Shown: positions 11,134-22,120, counted from the stretch's first letter. The stretch: DNA of 64,000 bases from Rhizoclosmatium globosum (GCA_002104985.1 MCGO01000110.1:62001-126000), one strand, 5' to 3'. Numbers and translations are program-made. Notes: a model not told the origin generated them from the letters alone.

Positions 11134-11260
11134 CTCCTCAATTGCTATTCGTCAGATTAAATCCCTCACAAATTTTACTCCTGCAAATCTCTGCCAGACA
11201 TGAGCACTACAAAAAGGGGCTGAGGGATTTTTGCTTGAGGACAGATCCCAGCTAATCCAG
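11134..11260. promoter_or_regulatory. shared divergent promoter of peroxidase and X325 genes
   Basis: Only 127 bp separate the two start codons (232 bp if the peroxidase starts at 11028). No defined operator could be picked out by eye. Confidence 0.5.
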
Positions 11261-12004
11261 ATGCTCCACTCTCTCGTTCTCTTTCTGGTCGCCGCCTCCA
11301 TGGCGCTTGCTCACTTTGAGATGCTCTCTCCAGAACCAAGAATCGTTGGAAGCATGTCGGAACAAATGAACTTTCCATGCTCAGGCCCAAAGAACCCACC
11401 AACCCTTCCTGGAACACGCATCAACTTTTCTACTCTCAATTCCACTCTTCTTTTGATTTTCTACTGGGATGGGTCAAACGATATCTATATTGGAGAGGGT
11501 GAAAACCCACAAGTCTTTCCTCACAAGATCGGGGCACTTCCAAACGCTAAGATGGGTGATGATCCATATGAAGTGAAACTTGACTTGAGCAACGTTCCCG
11601 CTGGTTTCCTCAAGACTGGCGGTAAGTATACGATTCAGGCTGTTTGCCATCAAGCCAAGTTTGACATTTACCAATGTGCTGATATCATTTATGATATCAC
11701 TCAAACAACGACTACCTCAACTACCTCAACAACTTCGACTTCAAGTACTGTTGCGACCACTAGCAGCGTTTTGAATGCGACTTCGACCACGACTATTTCC
11801 AAGAGTGCTGCTACTTCGACTATTGCAGCCACTGTTGTTCCAGTTCCAGCCTCTGTCGCAGCCATAGCAAGTGCCTCTCCAACCGAACGTCTTTCTTCAA
11901 CAGTCACTGGTGCTGGGGTGGTCTACGGAGATCTCAAGGTTGGATCCTCTGCAACATATACTACTTCTCTTGCTGTTATTGGAGCCTTGGCTATTTTCCT
12001 TTAA
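11261..12004 (+). CDS. X325/BIM1-family LPMO-like copper protein, GPI-anchored
   Basis: 247 residues from ATG 11261. The signal peptide (MLHSLVLFLVAASMALA) leaves an N-terminal His (HFEMLSPEPR), the histidine-brace start of LPMO-like proteins. The hallmark YQCADI lies near residue 145, with two Cys pairs implied (FPCSGP, VCHQ). A Ser/Thr-rich spacer (residues about 150-220) and a hydrophobic C-terminus predict a GPI anchor. X325/BIM1 proteins bind copper at the fungal surface (copper uptake or cell-wall roles) and have no demonstrated polysaccharide oxidation. Divergently paired with a peroxidase gene. Confidence 0.85.
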   Translation: MLHSLVLFLVAASMALAHFEMLSPEPRIVGSMSEQMNFPCSGPKNPPTLPGTRINFSTLNSTLLLIFYWDGSNDIYIGEGENPQVFPHKIGALPNAKMGDDPYEVKLDLSNVPAGFLKTGGKYTIQAVCHQAKFDIYQCADIIYDITQTTTTSTTSTTSTSSTVATTSSVLNATSTTTISKSAATSTIAATVVPVPASVAAIASASPTERLSSTVTGAGVVYGDLKVGSSATYTTSLAVIGALAIFL

Positions 12005-12199
12005 ATTTTCGTTTTCTCGACTTGAGAAGAGTTGACTCAATAAAGAATAACATATAGGCTCAACTTAAATGACAATTTCGGAACGACTGAACACTTTCGA
12101 CGGACTATTCAACGGGAATATTACGAGCCAATGAATTTCTGCCGTCCGTTTTATAAAGGGCCTAAAACTAAAACTGAATCAATTGAGTACCTGAATCTG

Positions 12200-12475
12200 T
12201 TTCACATACGCTTATCATATATTATTCTGGCAACCAAAATTTCCGCCTTTCCTGTCAACGACTTCAAATACGTTCCTGGAAAGTGCCCTCGGCAAGAATT
12301 CTTGTTCAGTGACGCAAAACGCAAACATTCTCTACTGTGGAAAAGCAAAGTGGAATAATGACGCCAATTACTACAAGTCAAGCATTTTGAAGTGTGATTC
12401 AGTTTTGAGTAAGTGAGTCGTTTTGCACAGGTCTGCTCCATGTCTCCAAATAACCCCAAGTTCTGTGGATGTTAA
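12200..12475 (+). pseudogene. decayed copy of the cysteine-rich secreted family
   Basis: Segments in three frames match the intact gene just downstream: a hydrophobic leader ending ATKISAFPVNDF, then NSCSVTQNANILYCGKAKW, KSSILKCD and finally NNPKFCGC before the TAA at 12473-12475. Frame changes at about 12292 and about 12415 have no splice sites of normal size, since the possible GTAAGT..CACAG piece is only about 22 nt. An unusual mini-intron gene cannot be fully excluded. Confidence 0.55.
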
Positions 12476-12550
12476 GTTTTTAATTATTCTGCTCATTATA
12501 AAATAAATTGTGGTGGTCCAGACCCTTTTATTGACAATTTTAATATTGAA

Positions 12551-13000
12551 ATGCACATTTCCACCACCCTTCTCACTGTTTTTGCATCTCAGCTGGTCAT
12601 TGCGTTCCCATCTAGCTTCAACGGCACAGGTATTCCGGCCGTTGCTAAGGACGCGTCTAGTCAAGTCATTTCGAACAGCCCTTCACCCATACCAGCTGAA
12701 GCTCTGGAGAAAGTTCCCCAAGCCGGGGCAGGAAATAACGGGCCTTATCATAAAAACCCAGATACTGTTGAGGGCAAACCATGCTCAAAAACACAAAATC
12801 CAAATCGGTTGTACTGTGGACCTACTCAGTGGAGCACGCAAGGATTTTACTATATGACCTCCACAATTTACAAGTGTAATGCAGCGCACAAAAAATGGGT
12901 GCCTGTCACACAGCCAAAGCAGGGAGGTTGCCGGATGGTGAAGGGAAAGCCAGTGTTCTGTACTTTCACGAAGGGCCGTAAGGACACGTGTCCTTTCTGA
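12551..13000 (+). CDS. cysteine-rich small secreted protein (intact member)
   Basis: 149 residues, no introns. The signal peptide is MHISTTLLTVFASQLVIAFP. A variable 50-residue pro-like region comes next, then a cysteine core: NPDTVEGKPC, LYCGPTQW, STIYKC, GGCRM, VFCTF and the terminal DTCPF (eight Cys). Two broken relatives lie at 3630-4664 and 12200-12475, so this is a local family. I do not recognise the fold. Size, leader and Cys content fit an effector-like or wall-associated secreted protein; that role is inference. Confidence 0.75.
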   Translation: MHISTTLLTVFASQLVIAFPSSFNGTGIPAVAKDASSQVISNSPSPIPAEALEKVPQAGAGNNGPYHKNPDTVEGKPCSKTQNPNRLYCGPTQWSTQGFYYMTSTIYKCNAAHKKWVPVTQPKQGGCRMVKGKPVFCTFTKGRKDTCPF

Positions 13001-13052
13001 GGAAACGAGACGATATATTCCATTTTTATACAGACAATGTTGGAATAAAAGA

Positions 13053-13837
13053 CTATGTATTCCTGGATTCACACCATAGTTTCACAACATCACCCTCCTC
13101 CTTCCCCAAGACTCCATCTAACTCACTAAAATCTTCTGATTTTAATGAGCCCATTATTTGATCGTTCGGTTTAAGTGATTTCTGCTTTCCCCCACTTCCA
13201 CCCGTCAACCATCCGCATAGCTCGGCAAAGTCGGTCCCAACGATCCAGTCTTCCTTCTCTTTGATCGAAGACTGCTCCTTATCGACCTCCATGGATGGAG
13301 TAATAAAGGATACAGAATCAAACGCGGCGAGGGAGGGTTGCGAGTCAATTATGGAGACTCTACATGAATGGGAAGCAAACTTTGTGGTAATTGTGAGAGC
13401 TGCTTGGATATCTTTCGTATATCTTAGAAGATGGTAATGGTTACAAACGAACGATTTGACATCTGTAGCACTCACAACTTCTGGGATCGCAAGATCGCTT
13501 CTGAGTCACTGACAAAGAGGATGTCGAACGGACGGCGGGCTGCACCAACAATTCCAAAGAGGGCCGTGAGTGAATCAGTGAAGGCAACTGACAGATGTGG
13601 CTGTGCACCTCTGAGCGAGGGAAGCGGAGAAGAGGCTTCGGCAGCTGCGAGTTGCACGTGGGTGTAGCGAAAAGTTTGGAGCTCTTTGAGTTGGCGTGGT
13701 GGTTTGGTTGTTGGTGCGCCAGTCTTTGTCGGTAGCGTTTGAGGTAGCACGGCTGGTGTGGCTTCTTCAGCAACGGCGCGTCGTTTGGCGGTGAGGTTAG
13801 AGTCGGCAACGTCGTGGATTCGGGCACGCTTCTTCAT
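13053..13837 (-). CDS. RNase P/MRP subunit-like protein (RPP14/POP5 type, tentative)
   Basis: Two exons (13837-13476 and 13422-13053) around a 53-nt intron (GTGAGT..CTAAG) join in frame to 243 residues from an ATG at 13837. After a basic N-terminus the order FRYTHVQL, LTALFGIVGAA, SEAILRSQK, KDIQAALTIT and SHSCRVSII resembles the Rpp14/Pop5 fold (RYl, LFGevG, aIlR, v..AlT, c.v.vl). The C-terminal 90 residues are acidic and unassigned. The assignment rests on motif spacing only; an unrelated nuclear protein is possible. Confidence 0.5.
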
Positions 13838-13897
13838 AAGGAGTTTCGTGAGTTTGGGAGTTTGTGAGCTGGTAAGTGAGAAAAAGAAAGAAGACAA

Positions 13898-14374
13898 ACC
13901 GAATCCATAAATAAATACTGTGTAATGAAATTATAGTGATGTAAATCCGTGTCTCTATTGACAACTGTCACCACCTTTGTTTTCTGAGCTTGGAAGGTAT
14001 GTTTGGATATGGAATGCGTTGTTCAAGTTCAACTGGCAGCCTGTAACTGCCAAATCGATCGCCATGACTGTCGAAATGATGCAAAAATGTGTTAGAAATT
14101 GTGCATATATGATGAATTACTTAAGTCAATTGAACGATATTATCAAAGTCAAGTTCACATGGATTATATTTATTTTGAATGACTTTCTCGAAACAGCCAA
14201 CACCCATTTCAAGAAGATGAGGCTGGCACTGAGCCTACCATTGCCTTTCTACTTTGAACCTCTTACTTTCCAATCGACTGACGTGCAGTACATAAGTTAC
14301 ATGGCCTTACAAAAAAAAACCAACGAGACCTAAGTCATATTTATGATACATACTATCCTTTAATTTACTCGCAT
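13898..14374. other. intergenic, no gene seen
   Basis: AT-rich region between the RPP14-like promoter and the 3' end of ATG14. One plus-strand frame (13977-14333) lacks protein-like composition and an ATG at its head. Confidence 0.5.
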
Positions 14375-16525
14375 TCATAGCTTCATCCATCCTTCATTAT
14401 CACCTGCTTCTACTACACCCAACTCCCACTCCTCCTCCGCACAATCGCTGCTACTCCCATCCAACACAGCTGCCAACGCAAAAAGTCCTGCATCCACTTT
14501 CTCTAGAGTGTCACCAGCAACAAGTAACCCACCGCTCTCCTCCTCTTCTTCAAACTCATTTTGAAACTGCTCCATAACTTGAGAAAACGGTGATGTCCCT
14601 CCTCCATCACGCGAGCCAACAGACAAGGAACTAGAGATCATTGATCCAACACTCGAATTTGTGCCTAGAATAGCGGTCGTGGCAGCTTTGACTGCCCCAA
14701 TTCCATGTTTTGTTGCAACACTCGCAACTCCTGAAACTCCCCATAAGACAGCATTAGCAACAGTCGTCGCAGCAGCAGCTCCCATTGATTGCGGCTGTTG
14801 CTGTTGGCCTTGCTGTTGTACAACCACAGCCTGTGGAAGCTGACTCTCCCGTCGAGGCTTTCCCTTCTTATTTGCCATACCTCCACCTCCAACGTATGGC
14901 CTCCTTCGTCTCTGTAACGCAACATGCAGTCCATATAGTTTTTTGAAGGACATATTAAAAACATCTTCCTCACTACTCATGAAGAAGGAGTCTACATCGC
15001 GACCGAGTTTCACGGCTCTACAACAGATGGCCAAGTTTTCCAACAGGTTGCATCCTGCGGCAGTGTTCACCGTTACACCTTGTGTCCAGCATAGGTATGC
15101 AATGTCGTATGAAAGTACTGCGAGACCGAGTATAAAGTCATCACGGTTTGTGTCGGAAAGGAAGAGTGGAAGGAGGTAGGGCGTTTGAGCATTGTTGTCT
15201 CCTTCGGTTACAACGGGTATTATTGCTGATTCTCCAAGTAAATGTCGCAGGTTTCTGGGATAAGTAGATATTTGAGATTTGATGCCCCCTGCGAATTGAA
15301 TTTGGAAGGGAAGTGTGACACCCAGGTAATGACACATTACAATTGTCATGTGGATGGCGTGGCCGAGGGCTGCGTTGAATTTCTCGCGTGGGTATGCTAT
15401 ATATTATTCGGTTACTCTGTATAGAACGAGACGAGGGTAAAAAAGGTGTTTACAATAGCAGTCACCGTAACTCGAAAAGCCGACATTAACGAGACGGAAC
15501 TCTAAAGGTGTATCGTAAAAGAGGGAAATGGCCAGAGAAGCGTTTGGAGAGTTTTTGAGCGACGGTGATGTGAGGAGGGATGCACGCTTTTCGGCAGATA
15601 TTGTCGGTATTGGTGTTGTTGCATTTGATTGTGGTGAAGTAGATGTGAGTGGCGGAGATTGTATGATTGTCCGATTTGATATTGGAATTGGTTGGGATGT
15701 GGAACTAGATGGAGGTGTAGATGAAGCGGATGGAGTAGGAGGTGAAGTTGGCAGAGAAGGATTGGATGGTGAAGTTGTAATGGAACGTTGGACGCGCCGT
15801 AGTCTATAATGATAGTCAAGTTCATCATTCCATGAAGCTTCCACTTACCGAAACAGACCAACTAACTCCCTCATCAACATCCTTCGACACGTCGTAACCA
15901 TCTCTTGAGCTTTTAAATACTTCTCCTTTGCCTTGTCTCGTTCCTTTTCTCTTGCACGGATCTCAGACTTCAAGCCACTTTCGTTAGAGCAGACCTTTTC
16001 CCGGGCCTTTCCCAGAGCCTCTCTTCGCGACAGAATCGATATGCGCAGAGCCTCGAGGGCGACTCTGTCTGAAATTCCAGTCAGAGGTTAACGGTTAATG
16101 CGATAAGGTTTGAGGAATGTGGCGAGAGTGAGGCTCGGCGCAGACAGAGACACGCACCCGCATCGAGGTCGGCCCGCAGCGACTCGCACTTTGCCGTGAC
16201 TAAATCCGTGGCTTGGTTAAGGTTTGCTGCGCCGGTCGTTGCGGCGCCAGACTGGGCCGCGCTGCGAAGGCGCCACGTGACATCGAGTTCGGCCGACGCC
16301 GCCGCCTTCGAAAGGGCACGCGCCGACGTGGCTGCGGCGATGATTCTGGTGCATTCTGATTGGTCCGCCTTGTTTGCAAAGAGTATTTATCACTCACGTG
16401 GAAGACACGCAATGCCGACACACGAACGGACTCTTGTGCGCGTGGACAGCCGCGATCGAGCAGCCATAGCAGAAGATGTTGGAGGCCGATGCTGTTGTGG
16501 TGGTCGACGATGACGAGTGGTTCAT
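14375..16525 (-). CDS. ATG14: ATG14-like autophagy subunit of the Vps34 PI3-kinase complex
   Basis: Exons 16525-16398, 16345-16158, 16068-15849, 15803-15466 and 15396-14375 join to 632 codons (631 residues) with no frame error. The N-terminus has two CxxC pairs (CYGC..FVCRHC), the Atg14/UVRAG zinc-like motif. Exons 2-3 are coiled coil (ALSKAAASAELDVTWRLRSA; KSEIRAREKERDKAKEK). A Ser/Pro-rich linker leads to the BARA2-like part: YPREKFNAALGHAIHMTIVM, LGVTLPFQIQF, ILGLAVLSYDIAYLCWTQG. The last motif favours Atg14 over Vps38/UVRAG. Known family role: targets the PI3-kinase complex to autophagosome initiation sites. The frame stays open upstream of the chosen ATG (next entry). Exon 2 is markedly GC-rich. 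Confidence 0.8.
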
Positions 16526-17083
16526 TTCAAAGACCGAATAAAATAGAATGCAACTAATAATTAGAAGATAGAAAAGCAGAGCTTTGAAAGCTCGCTTTTT
16601 TGTAAGTTGTATTCCAACGTAGGTTGGAATAGTACAACATTTATTATTATTCTTCCATTTTACATAAAACACTTGGTATCCAAACTGCTTAAACCCAAAA
16701 TGTTCACCGCTTTGAACTTCAACCGCAGCTGCATCCAGATCATTATGATAAAAGAAAGTTCCAAATCGTTGAAAGAAGAAACAAAATGGTGACTCCAACC
16801 AATCCTGAGTAGCTGTAATCCCTGCAACCATATCCCAAACGCGCGTTTCAAACCATAACATTGGAGGAACATCGAATTGGGTTCGCAGTTCTATTGTTGT
16901 ATTGCAAAAGATGTCTATGTTCAGTCGTTAGATCAGAGCTGTTGATTCTGTCCGAATCCAGTACAAACCAGTCGAAGGGCGTCTATCTCCATTCTCGTCT
17001 GAATCATTCGTGTTCATTGGTGCAATACGATTGCGCTGTCCTTCATTGGCAGCCGTGGTCTTGGCTTTGTGTGGGCGAGTCAT
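16526..17083 (-). CDS. unknown protein or N-terminal extension in frame with ATG14
   Basis: Exons 17083-16969 and 16914 downward, around a 54-nt intron with a GATCTAAC branch point, give about 168 codons. The frame reaches the ATG14 start with no stop codon, so the whole 17083-14375 model is an exact 800 codons. The central block is clearly protein-like (PPMLWFETRVWDMVAGI, TQDWLESPFCFFFQRFG, GEHFGFKQFGYQVFYVKW), but I recognise no family. The last 20 residues before the ATG14 Met are hydrophobic (ALLFYLLIISCILFYSVF). An alternative is a separate gene ended by an unseen splice: a GTTGGA..ATTAG intron would give a TGA one base before the ATG14 start. Confidence 0.5.
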
Positions 17084-17523
17084 TGTTGTTGTATGAAACT
17101 TGCCAAACTTAATACCGTTCCACACGAATAAGTTTATTTCATTATTTTTTTATTATCTTTCTCCAAGCATGTACTGCCAGAGCCCAACGTGGGGGATTCC
17201 GTTTTAATTGCTGATTCAATGAGTTGGAATCTGCGATTGATCAGAACAGCATATGATCTTCATTATTTCGATTTTTAAATAAACTCAATAGATTTTCCTG
17301 CTCCATAGCTTTCCAATAAGCCATAGTTCTCCAGGAAGGGGTGATTATTGGGTGGGTGAGGTTGTGGCAAAGTTTTGAAATCGGGACAGAGAAAAAATTC
17401 GAGTTTTGCTCACTATCATTCTATATTGTTCCAAACACACCCAAACATGACCTAAAAAGCTCGCTCCAGCGGGCGACAATTCGTTCCTCATTGCCGCCCA
17501 CTTTTGCTCGCTATAATAAATGG
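17084..17523. other. intergenic, no gene seen
   Basis: Promoter of the 17083 gene and 3' flank of the GT8 gene; AT-rich, no convincing coding frame. Confidence 0.5.
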
Positions 17524-19264
17524 CTAAACTTTGTAATATCCCTTATTGCAAGCCTTAGCTTCGACTTGATAGAGTTTTTCAGGCTCTGATGCTATCACGG
17601 CATCGGCTTTCACCAAGTTCCAGAACTTCACCCACACCTCCTCATCTGAAGATTTCTTCCCTTCTGTAACATTAGCAACTAAACTGCCAAGAATCGTCTC
17701 CGCCGACTTGTGAACGAAAAAAGACCCACTCTTTCCTTCACAATCGTCGAACGCCAACACCACGGCATCCTTCTTCTCTTTGGTCAATTTATCCAACATA
17801 ACATGCACAGGCCATTTTGGATCAACCGTCAATCGCAATGCAGGGTTCACAACCCACACCCATTCATACTTGTCAAGAATCCGCACAATAAACCGAAACG
17901 TTTCCAACAGACTCTTTGGTCGTGCGTTCTCAAGAAATGATTGATGTAAATGTTTCGCAAACGTTTCCCGTGATTTGAGGGACTCTTTCGATCCACCGAG
18001 TGGAGCAAGTATAGTAACGCGATCGTATTTCGTACGCAGCTTATGTAACAAAAACGTATCGCTATCGTTATTTAGTGTAACTGGGATAATCGGAAGGTGG
18101 TGTTTGTCCTTTGCAGCAACGAAATTGTCCATTTGAATACGACGCAGATCCATCATCTGGGCTGGAATATGTTTCCAGAGGTGCGAAATAACGTGAGGGT
18201 GGGGATAACGATAGAGAGATGACTTTGAATCAAGGACTTTGAAATGGAATCCAACTGCATCGGCGACTTCCTTTTTGGTACGGCCTCTGACGCCCCACAT
18301 TGTATTGTAAATTTTCGGAAGGATGATGGGGGCCAGTGTACTGTTGTAAGCGAAGTATTGCTGGAGAGTATATTGGTCTGCCATTCCTGTCCTTGTGGTC
18401 TTCATTTTCTCTAAGAGGCCTCTGTAATCGATGAGGTTTGGCTCAAGAAGAAGAAGTCCACCGTTGATGCATCCTGTATATTCGTTTGTTGAGCATCCGA
18501 ACTTGGCAAGAAAGTGGAGATTCCAATCTTCAACTCCGCCATAAAAGTGTTTCCTTGTTGACTTCTTTGCCACCGAATGGAACTCATCGATAAATGAAAA
18601 CAGTGGCAACGGGCTCTTAGTGACGAACAGCAGATCCAAATCAATGAATAAAATCTTTTCGTAGATTCCCTCAAGAGCCCACATTTGGTATTTTGTATAT
18701 GTGTAGTGATATCTGTGTGAATAGTCAAGTCCTGGCAGAGAAAGTAATGGAACCACGATAACTCGAGCTCCAAGTTCAAGCAAGGCGTTGCGGCAATGAC
18801 TCGTCTGGCCGGGAGTCATCATCACCACAAATTCTGTTTCATTTTCGGCGTGAACTTTCAAGGTTGGAGAGTGGAGGAACATGTATGCATGGTACAAGGC
18901 GCCTTCGCAGTATTGGTCGAATGTCGATGGATCTTCATTGACCAAGTCGGGGCCTGATAATAATGTCATGATTGCGTTCTTACGAGGAGGGTGTGATGAT
19001 GTTGGTGGAAGGAATGCAAATCCAACAGGCTATGGTAAAATATGTAAATGTAAATTAAAAAGAGGAGAAATTGGGTTGAGACAGCTTGCGTACCAGATTT
19101 CTTACGGCTAATGAAATAGTGTTGTTTCTTGTTTGAGATGAAACAGATTGCTTCAACATATCAATGTCCTCCTGGAAAAAAGATAGCAGACTCCATTGAA
19201 GGATAAGCAGTGCAGCTATAGCGAATGCAATCAGGAGCTTGAAATGTTGCCGAAGTGGAATCAT
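17524..19264 (-). CDS. GT8-family glycosyltransferase, type II membrane protein (copy A)
   Basis: Exons 19264-19094 and 19029-17524 (64-nt intron) encode 558 residues. An N-terminal anchor (LLIAFAIAALLILQW) follows a short basic tail: the Golgi/ER type II layout. The catalytic part has YTKYQMWALEGIYEKILFID and the DxD motif in DLDLLF, then CINGGLLLLEPN and MADQYTLQQYF, as in glycogenin-like and inositol-phosphoceramide-type GT8 enzymes. A further 220 C-terminal residues (IPVTLNNDSDTF onward) are not recognised. Acceptor unknown. About 75-80% identical by eye to the copy at 22156-23901, with the intron at the same codon. Confidence 0.8.
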
Positions 19265-20150
19265 GGTGTGGGCAGCTGCCTGCAAGAAATGGGTATTAGA
19301 TTCTTTGGAGAACTCATATTACAGGTGAGTGATCGCTTCACTGAATTTGAAGGTAAAAGATGAAATAGAGGGGAGTTCTAAGAGTAGGGGACATTGACAG
19401 CGTTGAACTCGGATTCCTTGTGCGTCGAAATAGTACTCAAGTTGGCATAAAGCAAGTATCTGAAGTACTGTTCATGTTTCATGCGAACAGAGCGCTTCAT
19501 ACGAGGGGCAGTCGAACTGATTGAAAAGTTGTTACGTTTGAGTGCGACAGCAGCCGATAAGATCTTCAAGCTGTTCACTTAAAACAGCATCGTCCCAAAG
19601 CGATGTGTAAATTTGCGAAGGCAGTAGCTTTTGAACGAAGAGGTGAAGTGTGGGTACCTAGTTCTTGTTTTGGTTCGTTTTTGAAACTCAGAAACACAAG
19701 CCATCCCCAAAAAGACTTACAAACGTTGTATTTATTCAGTGTACTCTCTTGTCTGAACCAACTTCTGATCGTCACTTCATCTTCATAAAAGAAATATAGA
19801 AATGTGTAATTCCACGAGAATCCGTCCGTCCTGAAGAAAAGAGGAAAACTGACATATGTTTCACATTGTCGGATTACAAAATTCTCCGAGGCGATAGATC
19901 GAAATCACAAATACTGGAAGACAATCCAAGCCGTATCGGACTTGCACGAGACTCGAGTGTTGAATAACAAACGAAACCTCCAGTGTCAGTTCTTCCAAAA
20001 GCGTAAGTTAGGCATTAATCATTTGATCTCGCACAGACTTAATTCGGCGAATGGCTTAATCGTGTTTTGCTCCCGCTTCCATACAAGGCAATAAGTTTAT
20101 TGACATAAGACAGCAATAGAATTCATCATACTTTTCGGTTTCTACGCTGT
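19265..20150. other. intergenic with an unassigned minus-strand frame
   Basis: A minus-strand frame at 19578-19378 has fair composition (KRNNFSISSTAPRMKR.., ending NVPYS) but no ATG at its head and no recognisable domain; it could be a gene remnant. Nothing else seen. Confidence 0.35.
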
Positions 20151-20154
20151 ACAT

Positions 20155-20580
20155 TAACCACTTCCTTCTTCGACTTCTTCGACTTCTTCGTATTTTCCAA
20201 TTAGGGCGTTCCTTCATTGTGCAAAACTCCCCAATTTGGCTTTTTCTAAAACTTGGTTCATTGAAACAGGGTGAGACAAAACAGCGCAGATGTTTTTCGG
20301 CGAACCAGCAGCGATGCCATCCAACTTGATAGATCCTGATCGGAGTTGGTCCATCGATTCGATGGAACGTTTATTGATTTTTTTTGCTTCTCCAGCAAGG
20401 ATAACCAAATCCGCGAGAGTTGGATTCAGGCAAATTGATTTAAGTGTATCGCAAGAAGAGACGTAGACTTGAGTTTGTAGATTTAGGTTGTGCTATTCTT
20501 GTTGGTATTCTCTGACTTTTGTAACCATCATCACACTCAATAAAACGAAAATTGTTACGTGTGAAACCTATGATTCCTCT
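20155..20580 (-). pseudogene. decayed, internally deleted copy of the BTB-TLDc gene
   Basis: The minus-strand stretch near 20400-20230 encodes VILAGEAKK, then IKLDGIAAGSPKN and AVLSHP, matching VIILAGESK, IQLDGIAASKN and TVLSHPD of the intact neighbour. Flanking pieces match its 5' end (about 20430-20460 with 22030-22070) and its 3' end (about 20155-20210 with 20640-20700). Most of the middle is gone and frames are broken. Confidence 0.65.
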
Positions 20581-20584
20581 TATT

Positions 20585-22120
20585 TTAATCATAATAGTCT
20601 GAATTAAATTGCAGTTGAAATAGTTCATACTTTTCAATCTCCACAGAAAAGTGTCCACTTCCTTCGCCAACTTCCTCGCATTCCCCAACCAAAGATCTTA
20701 CCGACATTCCCCTTGTGTTGTATGAGGCACCCCAATTTGAGTGCAACGTCATTCCAGAAATGTAAAGGCTTGGTCCAAAGCATGGACCGTAGCTGGATGG
20801 GACATTATTCAACTGCTCTTCGTCCAGCCCTATACCACGGTCCAGCGAAATAGGGAAGAAGTAGTCAACTTCAACAACAGATCCACAATCGTCTGTATCA
20901 ATCCGAAAGAGAAAAGCATTCTGGACGGGTTGAACAGTGTTAGTGACTTCCCAGGCAGTATCCACGTATCCACCCAAGATCGCACCAGAAACAGTCTTGA
21001 TCAAGACGAAAGTACTTTCGCAATATTTGCAGGCATTGTAAAACGCTGAATCAACTTGCGTAAAATCTGATGATAGAAACAGTCTTTCGCATGCATCAAC
21101 TTCGTCATCATATGATTTTCTGAGTTGAGCACAGAGGCGCTTCAATAAGGCTACAAATGCAGCCTCCTTTAAGATAACAGAAGATAGTCTTTCTTGCCAT
21201 TCCGAACGATTTAATCTATAATGCTCAGCAATATTTTGGAACGTTTCTGATGGGAAAATTGACAAATATGGCCGAACAAGTATTTGGAAGTTGATAAAAC
21301 TCATATTGAATAATCTGACAGCAGGTAGAAATTGCTTGACATCTGTGCGTGCCTGTACTTTATCGTAGCCTTTTGTAATGCCCAAGTTTACAGGCTCGAC
21401 CATACAGCCCTGTTTAAGTTTGCTCCAATGGATAAGAATCGTCCATTTCATCCATGGCTCAAACTCCTGAAATCGAAGTAGCTGATTTAATTCAGCAGGT
21501 TCCATATCTTTCAAGATGCCAGCTGAGTTTTTCAAGAACAAGTTTTCCTTGCCACCAATCGCTGGTTTGATGCACATCAAGGCACGAGTTTGATGCTCTT
21601 TATGATCCATTCTCGTAGCTAGAACGTATAACTCCAAGGCATTTTCAGGGGCTAGCACATTTGTGGCCCAACAATCCAAACACAGCGATTTCAGAGATTC
21701 CAACGTGAGGTAATCAGCAAAGGAAATAACGCGGGATAGATAGTCAGCGGGGATATTTGCGATGCCCGTGTAAATGAACTCAAGGATAATGCTGACTGTT
21801 TCGGCATCTGCATCAGGATGAGACAAAACGGTTCGGACGTTCTTTGAAGCCGCGATGCCATCCAGCTGGATCGATAGATCCTGATCAGAATTGTTCCATC
21901 GCTTCGACAGGGCGTTCTTGTAGTACTCGCAGCGATGCATCAGGATAAGTGTGTGTGCAAATATTGGTGTTTTCGATTCGCCAGCAAGGATAATTACATC
22001 TGCGAGAGTTGCATCCAGGCGAATCATATTCAGGTCTGTCGCGAGAGGAGACGTGGACTCAAGTTTGAAGGTTTTGGCTGGTGATGAAGATACTGCCGAG
22101 GTTGTGATGGCTCCCAACAT
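20585..22120 (-). CDS. BTB-BACK-TLDc protein
   Basis: 511 residues, intronless. The N-terminal BTB fold (residues about 38-150) has ADVIILAGES, FAHTLILMHRCEYYKNALS and ILEFIYTGIANIPADYL; a BACK-like helical region follows. The C-terminal TLDc part starts near residue 335 (FYNACKYCESTFVLIKT, ILGGYVDTAWE, FLFRID) and ends in a strand-rich EVGEGSGHFSVEIEKYE. BTB-BACK proteins usually serve as cullin-3 adaptors and TLDc domains interact with V-ATPase or stress pathways; the role of the combination here is inferred. Its ATG is only 36 bp from the stop of GT8 copy B. Confidence 0.8.
   Translation of the reverse strand: MLGAITTSAVSSSPAKTFKLESTSPLATDLNMIRLDATLADVIILAGESKTPIFAHTLILMHRCEYYKNALSKRWNNSDQDLSIQLDGIAASKNVRTVLSHPDADAETVSIILEFIYTGIANIPADYLSRVISFADYLTLESLKSLCLDCWATNVLAPENALELYVLATRMDHKEHQTRALMCIKPAIGGKENLFLKNSAGILKDMEPAELNQLLRFQEFEPWMKWTILIHWSKLKQGCMVEPVNLGITKGYDKVQARTDVKQFLPAVRLFNMSFINFQILVRPYLSIFPSETFQNIAEHYRLNRSEWQERLSSVILKEAAFVALLKRLCAQLRKSYDDEVDACERLFLSSDFTQVDSAFYNACKYCESTFVLIKTVSGAILGGYVDTAWEVTNTVQPVQNAFLFRIDTDDCGSVVEVDYFFPISLDRGIGLDEEQLNNVPSSYGPCFGPSLYISGMTLHSNWGASYNTRGMSVRSLVGECEEVGEGSGHFSVEIEKYELFQLQFNSDYYD

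Noticed and set aside
13977..14333. plus-strand 118-codon frame
   Set aside because: No ATG at its head, composition not protein-like, no domain; AT-rich intergenic.
16196..16513. plus-strand 105-codon frame in GC-rich DNA
   Set aside because: Antisense shadow of ATG14 exons 1-2.
20440..20688. 82-codon minus-strand frame beside the BTB gene
   Set aside because: Covers the tail of the BTB-TLDc gene and pieces of its dead copy; not a gene.
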